NCBI RefSeq assembly: GCF_004768545.1
Contig: NZ_CP038635.1
Span: 1,054,001 to 1,118,000, forward strand
Source: Cupriavidus oxalaticus
Lineage (GTDB): Bacteria > Pseudomonadota > Gammaproteobacteria > Burkholderiales > Burkholderiaceae
Reading direction: 5' to 3'
Length of the DNA stretch: 64,000 nt
Shown: in pieces, positions 53,158 to 61,678 of the stretch
Layout: each line of letters starts with the position of its first letter
Numbering within the stretch: position 1 is the first letter of the stretch
The notes under the pieces: model-generated
The model's database searches: none
What the model was told of the DNA's origin: nothing
What the model saw: the letters and a program-made list of their open reading frames with translations, nothing else
Made by a program: the position numbers and the translations under genes

Positions 53158-54273
53158 ATGACGTTTTCACCCGAACCGGTTTACCAGCACGGGCAGGCGC
53201 CGCGCACGGCGATCCTGCTGGTCAACCTGGGTACCCCCGATGCGCCCACGCCCAGGGCGGTGGGGCGCTACCTGAAGGAATTCCTGTCCGACCCGCGCGT
53301 GGTCGAGATCCCGCGTGCCGCCTGGCTGCCGCTGCTGCATGGCGTGATCCTGCCGCTGCGTTCGCGTGCGTCGGCGTTGAAGTACGAGTCGATTTGGCTG
53401 CGCGAGGCGCATATGACCGGCTCGCCGCTGCTGGTCTACAGCGAGCGCCAGGCCCATGCGCTGCAGCGGCTGCTGAACCAGAACGGCCACGAGGTGACGG
53501 TGGCGTGCGCCATGCGCTACGGCAACCCCTCGATCGCCTCGGTGATGGAAGCGCTGCGCCGCCAGGGCTGCGAGCAGGTGCTGGTGCTGCCGATGTATCC
53601 GCAGTACTCCGGCACCACTACCGCCACCGCCTTCGACGAAGTGTTCCGCGTGCTGGGACAATGGCGCAACCAGCCCGAGCTGCGGCTGGTCAAACATTTC
53701 CATGACCATCCCGCTTATATCTCGGCGCTGCACCAGCAGGTCGGGGCCTACTGGTCACGGCACGGCATGCCCGATTTTGCGCACGGCGACAAGCTGATCC
53801 TGTCGTTCCACGGCGTGCCGCGGCGCACGCTCGAGCTGGGCGACCCGTATCACTGCGAGTGCCTGAAGACCGGCCGGCTGTTGGGCGACGCGCTGGGCTT
53901 GCAGCCGGGGCAATATCAGGTGACGTTCCAGTCTCGTTTTGGCAAGGCGGAGTGGCTGCAGCCGTACACGGCCCCGACGCTGGCGGAGCTGGGCAAGGTT
54001 GGCGCCGGCCGGGTCGATGTGTTCTGCCCGGGTTTCCCGGCGGACTGCATCGAGACGCTCGAGGAAATCGCGATGGAAGGGCAGACCGAGTTCAAGGTCG
54101 CGGGCGGCAAGGATTTCCACTTTATTCCTTGCATGAACGACGCGGCGCCGTGGGTGGCGGCGATGGCGGAGATTGCCCTGCAGCACCTGCAGGGATGGCC
54201 GCTCAACACGCCGCACCCGCATGAGCTGGAAGCGCGTCGCTCGCGTGCGCAGACCCGGGGAGCCGCAGCATGA
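53158..54273 (+). CDS. hemH: ferrochelatase
   Basis: 371 aa. It inserts Fe2+ into protoporphyrin IX, the last step of haem synthesis. Signatures: [20 protein letters not shown] near the start, the metal-site [21 protein letters not shown] with catalytic His near 217, [20 protein letters not shown], and [20 protein letters not shown] with the conserved Glu. ATG 53158 follows GGAAG. It overlaps hslR by 4 bp (ATGA) and lies 103 bp after hrcA. Confidence 0.95.
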   Translation: MTFSPEPVYQHGQAPRTAILLVNLGTPDAPTPRAVGRYLKEFLSDPRVVEIPRAAWLPLLHGVILPLRSRASALKYESIWLREAHMTGSPLLVYSERQAHALQRLLNQNGHEVTVACAMRYGNPSIASVMEALRRQGCEQVLVLPMYPQYSGTTTATAFDEVFRVLGQWRNQPELRLVKHFHDHPAYISALHQQVGAYWSRHGMPDFAHGDKLILSFHGVPRRTLELGDPYHCECLKTGRLLGDALGLQPGQYQVTFQSRFGKAEWLQPYTAPTLAELGKVGAGRVDVFCPGFPADCIETLEEIAMEGQTEFKVAGGKDFHFIPCMNDAAPWVAAMAEIALQHLQGWPLNTPHPHELEARRSRAQTRGAAA

Positions 54274-54665
54274 ACGTGGATTTTGAAGCGGATGCGCGCC
54301 AGCGCATCGACAAATGGCTATGGTGCGCGCGCTTTTTCAAGACGCGCTCGCTTGCGGCCGAGGCGGTGGAGCGGGGCAAGGTGACCGTCAACGGCCAACT
54401 GGTCAAGAACTCGCGTGAAGTGCGGCCCGGCGACAAGGTCGCGCTCGAAGCGCACCAGCAGCGCTGGGAACTCCAGGTGAAGGGCATTGCCCCGGCGCGC
54501 GGACCGGCACCGGTGGCGCAGACGCTGTATGAAGAGAGTGCCGACAGCCAGGCACGCCGGCAGGCCGAGGCCGAGCGGCGCCGCCTGCAGCCGGAGCCCG
54601 CCGCGCAGTTGCAGGGGCGCCCGACCAAGCGCGACCGCCGCCGCATCGATGACTTCCGGCACTGA
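54270..54665 (+). CDS. hslR: Hsp15-like RNA-binding S4 domain protein
   Basis: 131 aa. An S4 RNA-binding domain (about 12-70: [40 protein letters not shown]) and a basic, Arg-rich C-terminal extension as in E. coli Hsp15, which recycles stalled 50S subunits carrying nascent chains. Its start overlaps hemH (ATGA), so it is translationally coupled. A GC-rich hairpin follows the stop. Confidence 0.9.
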   Translation: MNVDFEADARQRIDKWLWCARFFKTRSLAAEAVERGKVTVNGQLVKNSREVRPGDKVALEAHQQRWELQVKGIAPARGPAPVAQTLYEESADSQARRQAEAERRRLQPEPAAQLQGRPTKRDRRRIDDFRH

Positions 54666-54683
54666 GGCTGGCAGGAACGACAC

Positions 54684-54716
54684 GCGGCGGCGCCGGCACA
54701 ATGCCGGGGCCGCCGC
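54684..54716 (+). terminator. GC-rich hairpin after hslR
   Basis: GCGGCGGCGCCGGC, loop ACAAT, GCCGGGGCCGCCGC: a 14-bp stem with one mismatch, 18 bp after the hslR stop and before the convergent small gene. It lacks a U-tract, so termination efficiency is uncertain. Confidence 0.5.
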
Positions 54717-54752
54717 GGTGCGAGCGTGTGTGCCGGAAAGTTGCGCTGGCGC

Positions 54753-54926
54753 TTATTCCTGCGAGACTTCCTGGCTGATGATAGGAACGATGTAGTGCTT
54801 GAACACCGCCTTGCCACTGCCATACTCGGTATCGCGCGGCGAGAAGGCGTCGGACAGGCAGATAAAGGCGGTCATGACCGCCAGGGCGGCCACGAGGCAG
54901 AGCGTCACGACTGGCAGCTTATGCAT
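54753..54926 (-). CDS. small single-span membrane protein, function unknown
   Basis: 57 aa. An N-terminal hydrophobic helix (about 4-24, VVTLCLVAALAVMTAFICL) is followed by a short polar part with DTEYGSGKAVFKHYIVPI. ATG 54926 has an AAAGG site seven bases upstream. No family is recognised. It stands between hslR (convergent) and grpE (divergent). The segment could be an inner-membrane small protein or an uncleaved signal-anchored periplasmic peptide. Confidence 0.6.
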   Translation of the reverse strand: MHKLPVVTLCLVAALAVMTAFICLSDAFSPRDTEYGSGKAVFKHYIVPIISQEVSQE

Positions 54927-55095
54927 GGCCAACCTTTCGGAAGAGGCACAAAAATGAACCATCTCCAGGCCCCCGGCATTTTTGTCATTTTTCGTAAGAG
55001 AATGTTAGTGAGTGCAGTGCAGCAAGGCAATAAGGCGTCAATTGCATAACTCACGCCTTTGTAACCGCTTGTTTCCGCGTCTCGCCGGCGCCACT

Positions 55096-55123
55096 CTTGA
55101 AATCCGGCGCGACGCCACCAATT
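55096..55123 (+). promoter_or_regulatory. candidate sigma-32 (heat-shock) promoter of grpE
   Basis: CTTGAAA at 55096-55102 matches the sigma-32 -35 consensus. Thirteen bases later CACCAATT (55116-55123) is a moderate match to the CCCCATnT -10. The site is about 77 bp upstream of the grpE start, which is a heat-shock gene in all proteobacteria. Confidence 0.55.
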
Positions 55124-55199
55124 GCCCGCTAAACACGCCGATTGACCCACCGCGGCCGTACCCACGGACGGCCGCGCCAATGCATTGATACGGATCGAC

Positions 55200-55754
55200 A
55201 TGGAAGAACAGAAGCAGACGCCATCCAACCCGACGCCCAACGACGAAGCCAGCGCCCCTGCCGCGCAGGAGACCGCCGCGCCGGAGGCTGCCGCCGTGGA
55301 GGATGTGGCGGCCCAGCTGGCCGCCCTGGAAGCCAAGGCGCGTGAACACTACGACCTGTACATGCGCGCGGTCGCCGAGGGCGAAAACATCCGCCGCCGG
55401 GCGCAGGAAGACGTTGCCAAGGCCCACAAATTCGCCATCGAGAACTTCGCCGACAACCTGCTGCCGGTGATGGACAGCCTGGAGGCCGCGCTGGCTGACG
55501 GTTCCGGCGATATTGCCAAGCTGCGCGAAGGCGTCGAACTGACTGCGCGCCAGCTGGCAGCCGCGTTCGAGCGCGGCAAGATCGTGGAACTGAACCCGGT
55601 CGGGGAGAAGTTCGACCCGCACCGCCACCAGGCCATTTCGATGGTGCCGGCCGACCAGGAACCCAACACCGTCGTCACCGTGCTGCAGCGCGGCTATACC
55701 ATTGCCGACCGCGTGTTGCGCCCGGCGCTGGTGACGGTGGCGGCACCGAAGTAA
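55200..55754 (+). CDS. grpE: nucleotide exchange factor GrpE
   Basis: 184 aa. Acidic Ala/Pro-rich N-terminal tail, long helix ([40 protein letters not shown]) and the C-terminal beta domain with the family signature [17 protein letters not shown] and [19 protein letters not shown]. It releases ADP from DnaK. It is followed by the broken thioredoxin-like gene; dnaK and dnaJ are not in the window downstream. Confidence 0.95.
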   Translation: MEEQKQTPSNPTPNDEASAPAAQETAAPEAAAVEDVAAQLAALEAKAREHYDLYMRAVAEGENIRRRAQEDVAKAHKFAIENFADNLLPVMDSLEAALADGSGDIAKLREGVELTARQLAAAFERGKIVELNPVGEKFDPHRHQAISMVPADQEPNTVVTVLQRGYTIADRVLRPALVTVAAPK

Positions 55755-55837
55755 GCCGGACTGCTTAGCGGCTGAGGCTGCGCCCGGTGCCGTCCAGGCC
55801 CGGGCGTTTTGCTTTCTTGCCTTTGCGGGAGCGAATC

Positions 55838-56277
55838 ATGTCAAGCGAATCGCCGGCCGGCGAGCCGTCCGCGGACCAGGCCGCGGCAGCCCACCTCGAC
55901 CATCGCGCCTTCGAGGCCTTTGGCATGCGCCAGGTCGACGACGCCGGCATCGACGCCGCGATTGCGCAGGCCGGCGATGCGCTGGTGTGTGCGTGTTCTT
56001 CTGGGGCGTGGATTGCTTCAATTGCGAGATGGCAAAGAAAGCCATGCTCGCCAATCCCGAGCCGATCCGGGCACTCGGCCTGCACTGGCTCCATGCCAAT
56101 GTCTATGAGCACCCCGCACTGGGCAAGCGCTTCGGCCTGCACGGCATCCCGGTGTTCATGTTCTTCCAGAACGGCAAGAAGCTGGGCCGTGCCACCGGCT
56201 GGCATGGCCACGGCCAGTTTGCCGCTGCGGTCGCCAATGCCCGGCTGAAGGCGGGCGGCAAACCGCTGGCGGGGTGA
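55838..56277 (+). pseudogene. thioredoxin-family protein gene with frameshift
   Basis: The 5' part (55838 to about 55990) reads MSSESPAGEPSADQ... to IAQAGDALV. The protein then continues in another frame as CVFFWGVDCFNCEMAKKAML and on to GIPVFMFFQNGKKLGRATGW, stop at 56277. The break falls in GGTGTGTGCGTG at about 55984-55995; removing one GT restores LVCVFFWGVDCFNC. The joined product would be about 145 aa with a CFNC active-site motif in place of CGPC and the cis-Pro loop GIPVF. It is either a recent pseudogene, a slippage variant or a sequencing error. A GTG at 55987 could start the second part alone. Ribosome site GCGGGAGCG precedes ATG 55838. Confidence 0.75.
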
Positions 56278-56304
56278 ACCGGCCAGCCAGGCGGCATCAG
56301 GCCT

Positions 56305-57588
56305 TCAGCGCGACAGCGCGTAGCCGATGCGGAACTGCCAGGGCAGCTTGTGGTTGTAGTCGAGCAGGCTTTCGCCATAGCCGACGAAGTAACCCGCCAT
56401 CAGGTAACCCGCGGTACCCGGCAGCAGCCGCGCCAGCGGATAGGTGACCTGCGCATCGACGCTGCCGTACCACTTGCGCGTGCCCTTGCGCAGCGTGGCG
56501 GAAAACTCCCATGAATCCGGGCGCCCATACGCGATGCCCAGGTCCATATAGCCGCGGTAGTGGGCGATGTCAGGGTTGTCGCCCTTTTCCACGTAGGCAT
56601 AGAGCTTGGGCGCGACGCGCCAGTGCCAGTCGTTCTGGTCGCCGATGTAGAACGTCGGCTTGACGAACACGGTGTTGATGCTGCGCGACTCGTCGCCGCT
56701 GCGGCCGTTGGACTCGTGCTCCACGCCGGCCGCCAGCGACAGCCGGCTGATGGCCCGGTTGCGCACGCCGGTATCCGACAGGTAGTAAAACAGGCTCGGC
56801 CGGTAGTTGGTGTCGCGGAACGGCTTGGACTGCTCAGACAGGTCCCATAGCGAGAACTGGGTGAAGCCGAGGTAGAGGTTGTCGAACAGGCTCTTCGATG
56901 CCGGATCCTCGCCCTCGAAGATCCGGTACTTGAAGCTGAACTGGAACTTCGCATTGGCGCCATCGTGCGCGCCGACGATGAAGTACATCGGGTCGTAGAA
57001 CGACAGGCGCGCGCTGTCGCGCAGGTCCGCGGGCGCCGGGGCGGTGGCGCTTGCGCTGGTCACCGGCGTGATCGGAACCGGGACCGTCTCCGCGGCTTCG
57101 CCAGCGGCCCCGGCCGTAGCGGCTACCGCGGGCGGGGCGGCGGTGGTGGCCTCGCCCGGCTGCGGCAGCCGGTTCAGAGTGACCACCACCGGCGCGGCGT
57201 CGATGCCGGTCGCATCCAGCCGCACCTGGCCGCGCAGCTGCGGCGGCAGGGTCGCGCTGTAGCGGATGGCGCGGTGCTCGCCGCGGCGCAGGTTGACCAC
57301 GGGCGGCGCGGAGACCTCCCGCCACAGTACGAGGCGTACCGGCGCCTGCATTTCGCTCGACGCGGTCACTTCCAGCGTATCGGGGATCCGGTAACGGCGC
57401 GTCGCGCCGTCGGCGCTGACCACCAGCGTCAGCGTCAGGGGCTGGTTGCCGTCGATCACGCGTGGCGGCTGCAGCAGCGCCACGCCGGCGTGGGCGGCCA
57501 GAGGAAAAGCCAGCGCCAGTGACAGGCAAAGGGGGGCGACGGCGCGGCTGGCAGGCGCCAGCCGGCGGGGCAGGGTCAATCGGGACAT
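56305..57588 (-). CDS. pldA: outer-membrane phospholipase A (PldA/OMPLA-like)
   Basis: 427 aa. Signal peptide ending AAHAG. An N-terminal extension (about 30-190) of beta-rich sequence and an Ala/Pro/Thr linker precedes the OMPLA barrel from about 200 (SFYDPMYFIVGAHDGANAKF). Catalytic His, Ser and Asn are in GVEHESNGRSGDESRSINTVF (about 288-308), as in E. coli OMPLA. C-terminal aromatic strands end FRIGYALSR. The extension makes it longer than E. coli PldA (about 290 aa) but is common in beta-proteobacteria. Start ATG 57588; the longer frame has no support. Confidence 0.9.
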   Translation of the reverse strand: MSRLTLPRRLAPASRAVAPLCLSLALAFPLAAHAGVALLQPPRVIDGNQPLTLTLVVSADGATRRYRIPDTLEVTASSEMQAPVRLVLWREVSAPPVVNLRRGEHRAIRYSATLPPQLRGQVRLDATGIDAAPVVVTLNRLPQPGEATTAAPPAVAATAGAAGEAAETVPVPITPVTSASATAPAPADLRDSARLSFYDPMYFIVGAHDGANAKFQFSFKYRIFEGEDPASKSLFDNLYLGFTQFSLWDLSEQSKPFRDTNYRPSLFYYLSDTGVRNRAISRLSLAAGVEHESNGRSGDESRSINTVFVKPTFYIGDQNDWHWRVAPKLYAYVEKGDNPDIAHYRGYMDLGIAYGRPDSWEFSATLRKGTRKWYGSVDAQVTYPLARLLPGTAGYLMAGYFVGYGESLLDYNHKLPWQFRIGYALSR

Positions 57589-57749
57589 GATGCTGGGCAC
57601 CGCGGGCGCGGCTGGAACGGCGCGCTGCGGCATCGGGAAATTTCGGAACCCGCAAAGCCTACCACGCGATAGAAAGCGGGTTGTGACGAAATGTACGCAA
57701 CCGTTGCAGACGGCTAGCAGGCTGCCAGCAACCGGCTAGCGTGGCGGGC

Positions 57750-58181
57750 TCAGCGCATCGCGCGCCGGCGCACGCTGTCGACGTATTGTTCGCCGTCCGG
57801 CGGCAGGCCGCTGCGCTGTGCCTGCCACAGCATCTCGCCCAGGCATTCCATCACTTGGTGCTGGGCTTCGTGCGGCGAATCGAGTCGGCGTGCAAGCGCC
57901 TCATAAGCCTCGCGAATGCCGCGTGGCTGGTCGACGGAAACCTGTTCCGAGATCGACAGGTGCATCGCCAGGTGCAGGAACGGGTTGGTCTGGCCTTGCT
58001 CGGGGGTGTAGTCCTGCGTCAGCGCGCCTTCGGTGTCGCGCAGCAGGTCGTGGTACTCGGGATGCTCGCCGATCCAGTCGACGGCAATGACTTCCAGCGG
58101 CGTCAGCACGCTGCCCGCGATCTGCTTCTGCCAGGCTTCGCAGAAGAAACGGCGGACTTCTTCTCGTGAGGGATTAAACAT
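57750..58181 (-). CDS. DUF1841 family protein
   Basis: 143 aa cytosolic, acidic, helical protein of unknown function, widespread in beta- and gamma-proteobacteria. Typical stretches: MFNPSREEVRRFFCEAWQKQ at the start, LTPLEVIAVDWIGEHPEYH, and NPFLHLAMHLSISEQVSVDQP, then ECLGEMLWQAQRSGLPPDG. The start at ATG 58181 fits the family N-terminus. It is divergent from the EamA transporter gene. Confidence 0.88.
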   Translation of the reverse strand: MFNPSREEVRRFFCEAWQKQIAGSVLTPLEVIAVDWIGEHPEYHDLLRDTEGALTQDYTPEQGQTNPFLHLAMHLSISEQVSVDQPRGIREAYEALARRLDSPHEAQHQVMECLGEMLWQAQRSGLPPDGEQYVDSVRRRAMR

Positions 58182-58272
58182 GGTGGCGCCATTGTAAACG
58201 AGGGGCGCGGCGAGCGCTGGCGCGCCGGCGGCGCCAAGTAGAATGCGGGATCGCCGACTTCCCGCCATCTTC

Positions 58273-59208
58273 ATGATCGCCTCCGCCACCGCCCACGAAC
58301 AGGCCCGCGCCAAGCTCACCGGGGTGCTGCTGATTGCGGTGTCGGCCAGCGCCTTCGGCGCCATGGCGATCTTTGCGCGCTTTGCCTATGCGGCCGGTGC
58401 CGACGTCTATGGCCTGCTGCTCGTACGTTTCGTGCTGGCGGCGGGGGCGCTGGCGTGGGTGATGCGCACGCGCGGCATCGGCCTGCCGCCGTGGCGGCGC
58501 GTGCTGGCGCTGGCGGCGATGGGCGGCATTGGCTATGTGGGCCAGTCGTTCTGCTTTTTCAGTGCGCTGAACCATGCGCAGGCCAGCTTGGTGGCGCTGC
58601 TGCTGTACCTGTACCCGCTGTTTGTGACGATCCTGGCCGCGGTGTTCCTGAAAGAGCGGCTGACCACGGCGGCCGTGATCGCGCTGGTGCTGTGCTCGGT
58701 GGGGGCCGGGCTGACGGTCGGCGGCGGCGAGGGTTCGCCGCTGGGCATCGCGCTGGGGCTGGCGGCGGCGGTGATCTATTCCGTCTACATCATCGTCGGC
58801 GCGCGCGTGACCGCCGGTGTCAACCCGATCGCCACCACCACGGTGATCTGCAGCGCGGCCGCGCTGGTCTACGGTGCGGTCGGGCTGCTGCGCCTTGGCG
58901 CGGGCGTGCCGCCGCAGTTCCCGGCGAGCGCCGGCGGCTGGCTGGCGCTGGCGGCGATTGCGCTGCTGTCGACGGTGCTGGCGATCCTGACCTTCTTCGC
59001 CGGGCTGCAGCGGCTTGGCGCGGCGCAGGCTTCGATGCTGTCGACGCTCGAGCCGGTGGTCACGGTGCTGCTGGCGGCGTTGCTGCTGGGCGAGCACATC
59101 GGCGGCACGCAGGCGCTCGGCGGCGGGCTGATCCTGGCCGGCGTGCTATGGCTGACACGGCGCAGCAGCGCGCCGGCACCGGCCCGCGGCGACATGCAAG
59201 AGAATTGA
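58273..59208 (+). CDS. EamA/DMT superfamily transporter
   Basis: 311 aa with ten predicted membrane helices in two EamA repeats (about 12-140 and 155-295). First repeat: LLIAVSASAFGAMAIFARFA and FFSALNHAQASLVALLLYLYP. Second repeat: AIALLSTVLAILTFFAGLQR and LEPVVTVLLAALLLGEHIGG. Drug/metabolite exporters of this type often move amino acids or other small metabolites; the substrate is unknown. ATG 58273 was chosen over 58243, which would add ten residues without a hydrophobic context. Confidence 0.88.
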   Translation: MIASATAHEQARAKLTGVLLIAVSASAFGAMAIFARFAYAAGADVYGLLLVRFVLAAGALAWVMRTRGIGLPPWRRVLALAAMGGIGYVGQSFCFFSALNHAQASLVALLLYLYPLFVTILAAVFLKERLTTAAVIALVLCSVGAGLTVGGGEGSPLGIALGLAAAVIYSVYIIVGARVTAGVNPIATTTVICSAAALVYGAVGLLRLGAGVPPQFPASAGGWLALAAIALLSTVLAILTFFAGLQRLGAAQASMLSTLEPVVTVLLAALLLGEHIGGTQALGGGLILAGVLWLTRRSSAPAPARGDMQEN

Positions 59209-59295
59209 ACGGGTTGGTCAAAGACGCTGGCACGGCACATCCTGGCGCTTGGGTAAAATCGCCGCTTCTTTCACTTCATGCATAGGAAGAGCCGC

Positions 59296-59883
59296 ATGTC
59301 CCAGATCGACCAAGCCGCGCTGGCGCAACTGTTCACCGAGGCCCGCACCCACAACGTGTGGCAGGACCGCCACGTGGACGACGCCGTCCTGCACCAGGTC
59401 TATGACGCGATGAAGTTCGGCCCGACCGCCGCCAACAGCAGCCCGGCCCGCATCGTCTTCGTCAAGAGCGCGGCCGAGAAGGCGCGCCTGGTGGATTGCG
59501 TATCGGCCGGCAACGTCGACAAGACCCGCTCGGCGCCGGTCACGGCGATCATCGCCTTCGACAAGGCCTTCCACGACCAGCTGCCGCGCCTGTTCCCGCA
59601 CGCCGACGCGCGTGCCTGGTATGCCGGCAACGAGGAGAAGATCGCCCGCGACGCCCTGATGAACAGCTCGCTGCAAGGCGGCTACTTCATCCTGGCCGCA
59701 CGTGCGCTGGGCCTGGATTGCGGCCCGATGGGTGGTTTCGACGCCGACAAGGTCAACGCGGCCTTCTTCCCCGATGGCAAGTGGTCGGTCAACTTCCTGG
59801 TCAACCTGGGCTACGGCGTTGCCGACAAGCTGCATCCGCGCCTGCCGCGCCTGCCGTTCGACGAAGCCTGCCGCATCGTCTGA
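59296..59883 (+). CDS. malonic semialdehyde reductase RutE-like nitroreductase
   Basis: 195 aa flavin-dependent nitroreductase-fold protein of the RutE/HadB group, which reduces malonic semialdehyde to 3-hydroxypropionate in E. coli uracil degradation. Family features: [20 protein letters not shown] (FMN site), [20 protein letters not shown] and [19 protein letters not shown] 59296 follows AGGAAGAG. No other rut genes are near, so the role may be general enal or quinone reduction. Confidence 0.88.
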   Translation: MSQIDQAALAQLFTEARTHNVWQDRHVDDAVLHQVYDAMKFGPTAANSSPARIVFVKSAAEKARLVDCVSAGNVDKTRSAPVTAIIAFDKAFHDQLPRLFPHADARAWYAGNEEKIARDALMNSSLQGGYFILAARALGLDCGPMGGFDADKVNAAFFPDGKWSVNFLVNLGYGVADKLHPRLPRLPFDEACRIV

Positions 59884-59903
59884 AGAGGCCGCGCGCCAGA
59901 ACC

Positions 59904-59935
59904 AAAAAAAAGCGACCCGTCGGGTCGCTTTTTTT
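59904..59935. terminator. bidirectional terminator between nitroreductase and coq4-like genes
   Basis: AAAAAAAGCGACC, loop CGTCG, GGTCGCTTTTTTT. A strong stem with A7 and T7 on the two sides, between convergent genes. Confidence 0.9.
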
Positions 59936-59954
59936 GTACTGGTGCGCGCCTGCG

Positions 59955-60680
59955 TCAGGCAGTCCATTCCTGCACCGCATTGCAGGCGAGATAGCGCCCC
60001 GGCTCCGCAATGCCGAGCCGTGCGCGGGCGGCGTCGAGCGGCTCGTGCAACAGTCTTTCGTAGTCCTCGCCGAGCAGCCACCCGGCGCGGCGCCCCAGCC
60101 GGTAGCCCTCCAGCACGGCGCGCGCAAAGGCCAGGCGGCCGGTCACGCGCAGGCTTTTCAGCGACGCCGCGATGGCAATGAACGCCCATCCCTTGCCGCC
60201 GGTCTGCGCGTAGCTGAACGCCACCAGCGCGGCTTCGCCAAGGCTTTCGTCGGCCCGGTAGCCGGTGAGCACATGCCAGATGTCGTGGATGTCGCGGGTA
60301 CGCCGGCCGAACCACATGTACGCGTCCTCGATCACCGGCTCCTGGTCGAGGTTGGAGACCTTGGCCAGCCCGTCCGCGCTGTAACCGGTCTGTTCCAGGA
60401 AAGCGCGATACGCCGCGCCGACCGTGCCCGGGGCGAAGCTCGCGACATAGGCAGGATCGGACAGGCGCTCGGCCAGTTCGATGCGCTGGTAGACCATGCG
60501 CCTGCCGTCGGGCGTGGACAGCAGGCGGCCGAAGTTGCGCGGCATCGACGGGCCGTTCAGCGCGCGCATGATGCGGAACACCTGCTCGGTGTCGTTGCCA
60601 TTGGCCAGCAGCTTGCGCACGGCCCGGAACGCGGTGAAGACATCCTGCTTGTAGGGATTGGAGGCGGTCGGGGTGGTCAT
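59955..60680 (-). CDS. Coq4 family protein (ubiquinone biosynthesis)
   Basis: 241 aa. The Coq4 zinc-type motif HDxxH-x11-E is present as RDIHDIWHVLTGYRADESLGE near residues 131-151. The N-terminal part has the RALNGPSMPRNFGRLL and GRRMVYQRIELAERL stretches. Eukaryotic Coq4 organises ubiquinone synthesis and has been reported to act in C1 decarboxylation/hydroxylation of the ring; bacterial homologues are present in some proteobacteria. It sits 17 bp after the alpha/beta hydrolase gene on the same strand and could be read from the monooxygenase promoter. Confidence 0.85.
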   Translation of the reverse strand: MTTPTASNPYKQDVFTAFRAVRKLLANGNDTEQVFRIMRALNGPSMPRNFGRLLSTPDGRRMVYQRIELAERLSDPAYVASFAPGTVGAAYRAFLEQTGYSADGLAKVSNLDQEPVIEDAYMWFGRRTRDIHDIWHVLTGYRADESLGEAALVAFSYAQTGGKGWAFIAIAASLKSLRVTGRLAFARAVLEGYRLGRRAGWLLGEDYERLLHEPLDAARARLGIAEPGRYLACNAVQEWTA

Positions 60681-60697
60681 GGCAGGAACTCCGTGGT

Positions 60698-61678
60698 TCA
60701 GGCGAACTGGGCCGGGCCCGGCGCCGGCGCATGCCGCGGCGCGGCGGCGTCGCGCACAAAGTCGACACAGGTGTCGATGGCGGTCACCGGCAGCATATGC
60801 CCGCCGTCGACCAGCGTCAGCGTGGCGCCCGGCACCCTGGCGACCAGTGCTTCGCCATGCTCGGCAAAGTCGAGGATGCGGTCATCGCGCCCGTACAGCA
60901 CGCTCACCGGCACGCGCAGCGATCCATAGTGCGGCAACATTGCCGGCAGGCTTCGCGCGGCACCGATCAGGTCCTCGGAAGCGGCAAGGAAATGGGAGGG
61001 CCGCAGCGCCAGCAGGCCGCCGCCGCGCGTCGGGAAGTCGAGCGGGAACGGGTCGGGACCGAACACGATATCCATGACTTCTTCACGGCGCCGTTCCGAC
61101 ATCGGCACCACCAGCGTCCACGCCAGCAGCCGGCGCAGCGCGCCCGGCACGGTCATCGCCTGGAAGACCGGCGAAATCGCCTTGGGCGGATGGGTGAGCG
61201 GCGCGATCAGCGCCAGGCCGCCGACGCGCTCGGGGTGATGGATGGCCAGTGCCAGCGCGATCGCGCCGCCAAGCGAGTGGCCGACCACCAGCGGCTTGTC
61301 CAGTCCAAGCTGGTCGCACAGTGCCGCGAGCGACTCGGCCTGTGCCGGCAGATCCGCAGCGGTGCCTGCCACGCGCGTCGAGTGGCCCGCGCCGGGGCGG
61401 TCGACGGCGATCACGCGGAAATGGCGCGCGAGCGGTTCGATCATGCCGTAGCCGAAATTCTCCAGTTGTCCGGACAGGCCGTGCACCAGCAGCACGGCGG
61501 GACCCTGGCCGCGCTCGACCACGTGCAGCCGCGCGCCGGGTACCTCGACAAAGCGTCCGCGCGGCGGCATTGCCGCCTCGATGCGCCGGACGGTGCGCAA
61601 CGTGTGCAGCCATAGCGCGGCGCCCAGCACCACGAGCAGCCCGATCAGCAGGCCAGCGACGGTCAGGGCGATGGTCAC
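60698..61678 (-). CDS. alpha/beta hydrolase, membrane-anchored
   Basis: 326 aa. An N-terminal hydrophobic helix (about 3-25) anchors the protein. The hydrolase domain has the oxyanion strand LLVHGLSGQLEN, nucleophile in VVGHSLGGAIAL (Ser about 134), the acid in YGRDDRILDF and catalytic His in DGGHMLP. The GTG start at 61678 overlaps the monooxygenase stop as GTGA, so translation is coupled. Paired with a Baeyer-Villiger enzyme it would hydrolyse the ester or lactone formed. Confidence 0.88.
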   Translation of the reverse strand: MTIALTVAGLLIGLLVVLGAALWLHTLRTVRRIEAAMPPRGRFVEVPGARLHVVERGQGPAVLLVHGLSGQLENFGYGMIEPLARHFRVIAVDRPGAGHSTRVAGTAADLPAQAESLAALCDQLGLDKPLVVGHSLGGAIALALAIHHPERVGGLALIAPLTHPPKAISPVFQAMTVPGALRRLLAWTLVVPMSERRREEVMDIVFGPDPFPLDFPTRGGGLLALRPSHFLAASEDLIGAARSLPAMLPHYGSLRVPVSVLYGRDDRILDFAEHGEALVARVPGATLTLVDGGHMLPVTAIDTCVDFVRDAAAPRHAPAPGPAQFA

